Virus record (IMG/VR): IMGVR_UViG_3300034072_002202
Location: 1 to 29,697 of that record
Reading direction: 5' to 3' (one strand)
From: a virus
DNA length: 29,697 bases
Part shown: piece by piece, positions 26,826 through 29,697 of the stretch
Layout of the letters: each line of letters opens with the position of its first letter
Position numbering within the stretch: the stretch's first letter is position 1
Translations under genes and position numbers: made by a program
The notes under the pieces: model-generated
What the model saw: only the letters and a program-made list of their open reading frames with translations
The model's database searches: none
Told to the model about the DNA's origin: nothing

Positions 26826-27412
26826 GCGTGGAAGAGATCAAGAAGGCGCTGGAAGGCGTGACTCCGGATCGCTTGCGATACGAAGCTGATGCCATGTTCG
26901 CGGCCATCCAGGGAGAGCAATACGGCGACACGTTCCACGCCTATAACTGGGCCGACAAGCCGCACCGAGTTCTTTACGACGCCATCGATCTGATGCGTAA
27001 TTCTGCGTCCACCGTCGAAAGCTTGCAGCGCGAGAACGAGGAACTGAAGCGCGATCTATCGCACGAAGCGTCACATCGCCAGAAGCTTCAGAATGCGCTT
27101 GCCTACTGGATGCCCGGCGTCACCAAAGAAATCGAGATCAGCACGAACGGGCGCTGCGGCGATGATGCTTTGCTTCTCGTCGGCTCTGAAGGACCGTTTG
27201 ATGACAAATGCTGGGGCAATGAGGCAATCGCCCGCGCCGAGGCAGCAGAGGCCGATGTGAAGCGGCTGCGTGAAGCTCTCCAGAACGTCATGGGCTGCTA
27301 CGACACGCCACTGTCCCGACGCAGGTTTCCGCCCGATGGTTTCATGACGGAAGCTATCAACACCGCCCGCACCGCCCTCGCCAGCACGGGAGGCGAACAC
27401 CATGGTAACTGA
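26822..27412 (+). CDS. Coiled-coil hypothetical phage protein
   Basis: 196 residues, ATG 26822 in an ATGA overlap, with GGGAGGAGAAG upstream. Residues 60-90 (STVESLQRENEELKRDLSHEASHRQKLQNAL) and about 140-160 (ARAEAAEADVKRLREALQNV) are coiled coils flanking a conserved-looking middle. It resembles Ea22-type accessory phage proteins in layout only. The C-terminal DGFMTEAINTARTALA is typical of such proteins. Function unknown. Confidence 0.65.
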   Translation: MSVEEIKKALEGVTPDRLRYEADAMFAAIQGEQYGDTFHAYNWADKPHRVLYDAIDLMRNSASTVESLQRENEELKRDLSHEASHRQKLQNALAYWMPGVTKEIEISTNGRCGDDALLLVGSEGPFDDKCWGNEAIARAEAAEADVKRLREALQNVMGCYDTPLSRRRFPPDGFMTEAINTARTALASTGGEHHGN

Positions 27413-27917
27413 TGAGATGATTGAGCGGGCAGCAGCTGCCATGTTTTCGCATGGCGATGAGGGTATGTGGGAAGCTCTCTCAAAAAATAGGCGGGAATTC
27501 TGGCGCAGTTACGCACGAGAAGCCCTCGAAGCCGCCCTGTCCGCTGCGGAGCCGGTGAAGCCCTACGGCTACGTCTACGAAAGCACCGTGTGCTATTTCG
27601 ACGGCAGGAGTCCACAGCGCAAAGTGGACTTCTCATACACCAAGAAAAACATATCTGATGATGATATCGAAGAATTCGAGATATCGGAAACAGCGGTCTA
27701 CTCCGCCCTCTCCGCACAGGTGCAGGACGTGGCGGGGTTGGAAAGCAACCCCGTAACGCTGCGTTGGTGGTGCCAACAGCTCCTCGATATCATTGAGAAC
27801 TACGACATCAGCCACGATAGCTGTGACGAAGAAATCGCGCTTATCAACGACATACGATCGTCAGTTGATCCCGCAGCACCCGCGAAGCAGGAGGCCAGCC
27901 ATGTCACCAGCAAATGA
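27402..27917 (+). CDS. Hypothetical phage protein with MIERxAxAM module
   Basis: 171 residues, ATG 27402 overlapping the previous gene by 11 nt. The N-terminus MIERAAAAMF...WEALSKNRREFWRSYAREALEAAL is the same module as in 1158-1418. A beta-rich middle (YGYVYESTVCYFDGRSP) and an acidic C-terminus follow (DSCDEEIALINDI). Function unknown. The excisionase gene starts inside its 3' end. Confidence 0.65.
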   Translation: MVTDEMIERAAAAMFSHGDEGMWEALSKNRREFWRSYAREALEAALSAAEPVKPYGYVYESTVCYFDGRSPQRKVDFSYTKKNISDDDIEEFEISETAVYSALSAQVQDVAGLESNPVTLRWWCQQLLDIIENYDISHDSCDEEIALINDIRSSVDPAAPAKQEASHVTSK

Positions 27918-28170
27918 CAACACCCCTCGCCTCATGGGCAGAAGAGAATCCGCCGCCTATCTCGGCATAGGGCAGTCAACGTTTTCGCTGTGGGTGTCGA
28001 CCCACAAGATGCCGGCAGCTATTGCCGGCACTCGCAAGTGGGACAAGCGAGCGATTGACGCTAAACTCGACGAGATAAGCGGGCTTCTCCCCGCGAATGA
28101 CAATACCGAGGATGAATTCGAACGATGGGAGCGCGAGCAGAATGCGCGAAAAGCTCAAGGGTCTAGCTAG
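27901..28170 (+). CDS. xis: Excisionase-like HTH protein
   Basis: 89 residues from ATG 27901. An AlpA/MerR-type winged helix is visible at about 10-55 (LMGRRESAAYLGIGQSTFSLWVSTHKMPAAIAGTRKWDKRAIDAKL), the usual recombination directionality factor fold. SPANDN and LPANDN flank it on both sides. It overlaps the integrase start by 29 nt, so the two are co-translated. The symbol is by role and position; no specific family member is implied. Confidence 0.75.
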   Translation: MSPANDNTPRLMGRRESAAYLGIGQSTFSLWVSTHKMPAAIAGTRKWDKRAIDAKLDEISGLLPANDNTEDEFERWEREQNARKAQGSS

Positions 28171-29203
28171 GGTCAAGAAGCGGCTCGCCAGCGGCAAGAC
28201 CATCACATACTGCTACGCCTGGCGCGGCGGACCGCTGTTGAAAGACAGGGCGGGCCGTCCGCTTCAGCCCGGCGATCCGCTGCTTATGCGAGCGTTTGTC
28301 GAGGCTACGAAGGATCGCTTCGTCGACCAGACCGACAACATGAACCGGCTGATCACCGAGTACAAATCGTCGACGGACTTTACCGGCCTCTCTCCGAAGT
28401 CGCAGAAGGAATACAGCCGCTACATCGACAAGGTGCGCGATGCTTTCGGCACGATGAGCCTCGTAGCGATCCAGGACAAGCGAGCGCGAGGCAAGTTCAA
28501 GGAGTGGCGTGATGGCATGGCTGACAAGCCTCGCAGCGCCGACTTCGCATGGATGGTGCTTGCACGCATTCTGTCGTTTGCAAAAGACCGCGGACGGATC
28601 TCGATAAATCAGGCGGAACGCGGCGGGCGCATTTACAGCGTCGATCGCAACGAAAACATCTGGACCGATGAAACCTTGGCTCGCCTTTTCGCCGTGGCTT
28701 CCGACGAAATCAAAGCCGCAGTGATCATGGCGCTGTGGACTGGCCAGCGTAAGGGAGACATCCTCAAGGCTCCATGGAGCGACTACGACGGCTCGCACAT
28801 CAAGGTGAGGCAAGGGAAGACCGGCGCCCGCGTGAAGATACCGGCTGGCGCAGAGCTTCGAGAACTGCTGGACAGCATGCCGAGGATTTCGCCCACCATC
28901 CTCACCAACAAACGCGACAAGCGGCCGTGGACCTCTGACGGGTTCAACACAAGTTGGACGAAGGCAAAAGCCAAGGCCAGCATCACGGATCTTACCTTTC
29001 ACGACCTCCGTGGCACGGCAGTCACCCGTCTAGCAATCGCAGGGTGCTCGGTGGCGCAGATCGCAGCGATCACCGGCCATAGCCTCAAGGACGTAGAAGG
29101 CATTCTCGATGCCCACTACCTTGGCGGCAAGGCCGCCCTCGCCGAGGAGGCCATAAAGAAGCTGGAAGACTACCGCGCAACGCCAAATAAAAAGCCCGCT
29201 TGA
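28142..29203 (+). CDS. int: Tyrosine recombinase (phage integrase)
   Basis: 353 residues from ATG 28142. An N-terminal SAM-like core-binding domain (about 75-160) precedes the catalytic domain with Arg203 (WTGQRKGD), Lys226 (RQGKTG), His287-x-x-Arg290 (FHDLRGTAVTRL), His313 (TGHSLKDVE) and the nucleophile Tyr326 (LDAHYLGG). All six catalytic positions are present. It should act on the 45-bp tRNA-Arg core at 81-125 and 29378-29422. It is the last gene of the CI-controlled rightward operon; a terminator overlaps its stop. Confidence 0.95.
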   Translation: MREKLKGLARVKKRLASGKTITYCYAWRGGPLLKDRAGRPLQPGDPLLMRAFVEATKDRFVDQTDNMNRLITEYKSSTDFTGLSPKSQKEYSRYIDKVRDAFGTMSLVAIQDKRARGKFKEWRDGMADKPRSADFAWMVLARILSFAKDRGRISINQAERGGRIYSVDRNENIWTDETLARLFAVASDEIKAAVIMALWTGQRKGDILKAPWSDYDGSHIKVRQGKTGARVKIPAGAELRELLDSMPRISPTILTNKRDKRPWTSDGFNTSWTKAKAKASITDLTFHDLRGTAVTRLAIAGCSVAQIAAITGHSLKDVEGILDAHYLGGKAALAEEAIKKLEDYRATPNKKPA

Positions 29204-29216
29204 TGCGGGCTTTTTT
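29191..29216 (+). terminator. Rho-independent terminator of the int operon
   Basis: AAAGCCCGC and GCGGGCTTT pair around TTGAT, followed by TTT. The integrase stop codon lies in the loop. Confidence 0.93.
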
Positions 29217-29377
29217 CATTCCTCTCTTGCCACGAAAGGTTGAGGCGCGCTATCTTCTAAATACAGTCAGCCAAACGCAAAGCGGTTTGCAAACGAAATG
29301 TAACGTATTGATTTTCGGTAGCAGATATTAGAAGCAGTTTGTTCTCAGCATTTCGCAATCATTACATAAAAACCTAG
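29204..29377. other. attR arm region, AT-rich
   Basis: No gene. The AT-rich stretch between the int terminator and attR is where integrase arm sites normally lie. GCAAAGCGGTTTGCAAACG near 29277-29296 has a partial repeat of GCAAA/TTTGC, a possible arm-type site, but this is not certain. Confidence 0.4.
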
Positions 29378-29422
29378 CTTCTAAGCAGTAGGTCGCAGGT
29401 TCGAGTCCTGCAGGGGTCGCCA
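29378..29422 (+). repeat. attR core, partial tRNA-Arg copy
   Basis: A 45-bp exact copy of 81-125 (tRNA 3' part with CCA). The 5' half of a tRNA is absent upstream (AACCTAG), so this is not a functional tRNA gene. Confidence 0.95.
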
Positions 29423-29478
29423 CCGCTTTCTTGAATTCCCCACAAATGACTGGTTTGGGTTCGATCGCAGATACGGTT

Positions 29479-29697
29479 TCAGTCCTTATTTGCGCTCCGG
29501 CGATCCTTCGCTCTTCTCCATTTCATGAGATAACCGAAACCCGGTCCGATCAGCGCGCCGCCGATAACCCATTCCACCAAAGTCAGAGGTCGCTCGTCCG
29601 GATCGTGGCCAGTCGCGTAAAGAAAGAGAAAAAACGCGATAACGCCGCCGATCAAGAGGGTGATCGGAAACAACACACTGTCGCGAAAGCCTTTCAT
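29479..29697 (-). CDS. Host small membrane protein at window edge
   Basis: 72 residues. The ATG is the last three bases of the window, so an earlier start cannot be excluded. Two membrane segments (VLFPITLLIGGVIAFFLFLYATG, and WVIGGALIGPGFGYLMKW) and a basic tail. No family is recognised. It lies outside attR and so belongs to the chromosome. Confidence 0.6.
   Translation of the reverse strand: MKGFRDSVLFPITLLIGGVIAFFLFLYATGHDPDERPLTLVEWVIGGALIGPGFGYLMKWRRAKDRRSANKD

Noticed and set aside
1-29697. CRISPR arrays, insertion sequences or rRNA
   Set aside because: No regularly spaced repeats, transposase-like protein or rRNA sequence was seen.

Overview
The window is a decayed, cargo-bearing temperate prophage of about 29.3 kb in the chromosome of an alphaproteobacterium, most likely Rhizobiaceae (Agrobacterium/Rhizobium-like). 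That placement rests on the Porin_2/RopA-type porin, a DUF982 protein, a LigD-type ligase, rhizobial phage hypothetical proteins and the many (P/A)ANDN peptides. The element sits in a tRNA-Arg(TCT) gene. A perfect 45-bp copy of the tRNA 3' part lies at both ends (81-125 and 29378-29422), and an excisionase/integrase pair reads toward the right end. Host DNA in view is only 1-80 and 29423-29697.

Layout. (1) 275-5863: a leftward early-type operon of 13 mostly overlapping genes: serine protease, wHTH-metallophosphoesterase, zinc-knuckle protein, DUF2829/Tad2-like protein, HD phosphohydrolase, dNMP kinase and small proteins. It runs from a promoter at 5835-5863 to a terminator at 237-271. (2) 5890-7302: a divergent rightward run of small, partly zinc-binding genes. 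(3) 7312-10408: non-phage-like cargo: small membrane protein, DUF982 protein, ATP-dependent DNA ligase and an outer-membrane porin. (4) 10724-17129: the remains of the leftward late region: holin-like protein, nested Rz/Rz1-like spanins, SAR-less lysozyme with a C-terminal membrane anchor, tail-fibre assembly protein, tail fibre, a terminase cut at both ends, and a VRR-NUC nuclease. Portal, capsid, tape measure and most tail genes are gone. (5) 17130-19520: an AT-richer insert with two perfect inverted repeats and a two-gene CBASS-like defence unit (CD-NTase with AGS-C sensor plus SLATT membrane effector). (6) 19642-24388: two rhizobial-type small genes, then a leftward early operon whose recombination/replication genes (Sak4-like ATPase, RepA-like ATPase) are fused by deletions, and a divergent regulator with an S24-like domain lacking the catalytic serine. 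(7) 24389-25768: a control region with a candidate small RNA, two small genes and a CI-like repressor. (8) 25774-29216: a rightward operon ending in xis and int.

Regulation. Two operator families are visible. ACAAATTTGT overlaps three promoters (5.85, 23.76 and 24.42 kb). An ACCGGTTT-type operator lies at the leftward 24.96 kb and rightward 25.74 kb promoters around the CI gene. Four promoters share the layout TTGACA-N17-TAGNNN.

Most unusual feature. Seven operon-internal or 5' leaders contain a short hairpin whose stem sequence differs from copy to copy while the loop stays NN(A/G)CCAA. It is followed by CACCAC and a GAGGAGA ribosome-binding site. A candidate small RNA in the control region carries exact complements of these modules (GTCTCCTC, TGTGGTGG, possibly TTGGTTG), which suggests a phage-encoded RNA regulon. 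Four deletion junctions and one frameshift indicate that the element can no longer make particles, though excision, repression, lysis and cargo genes look intact.
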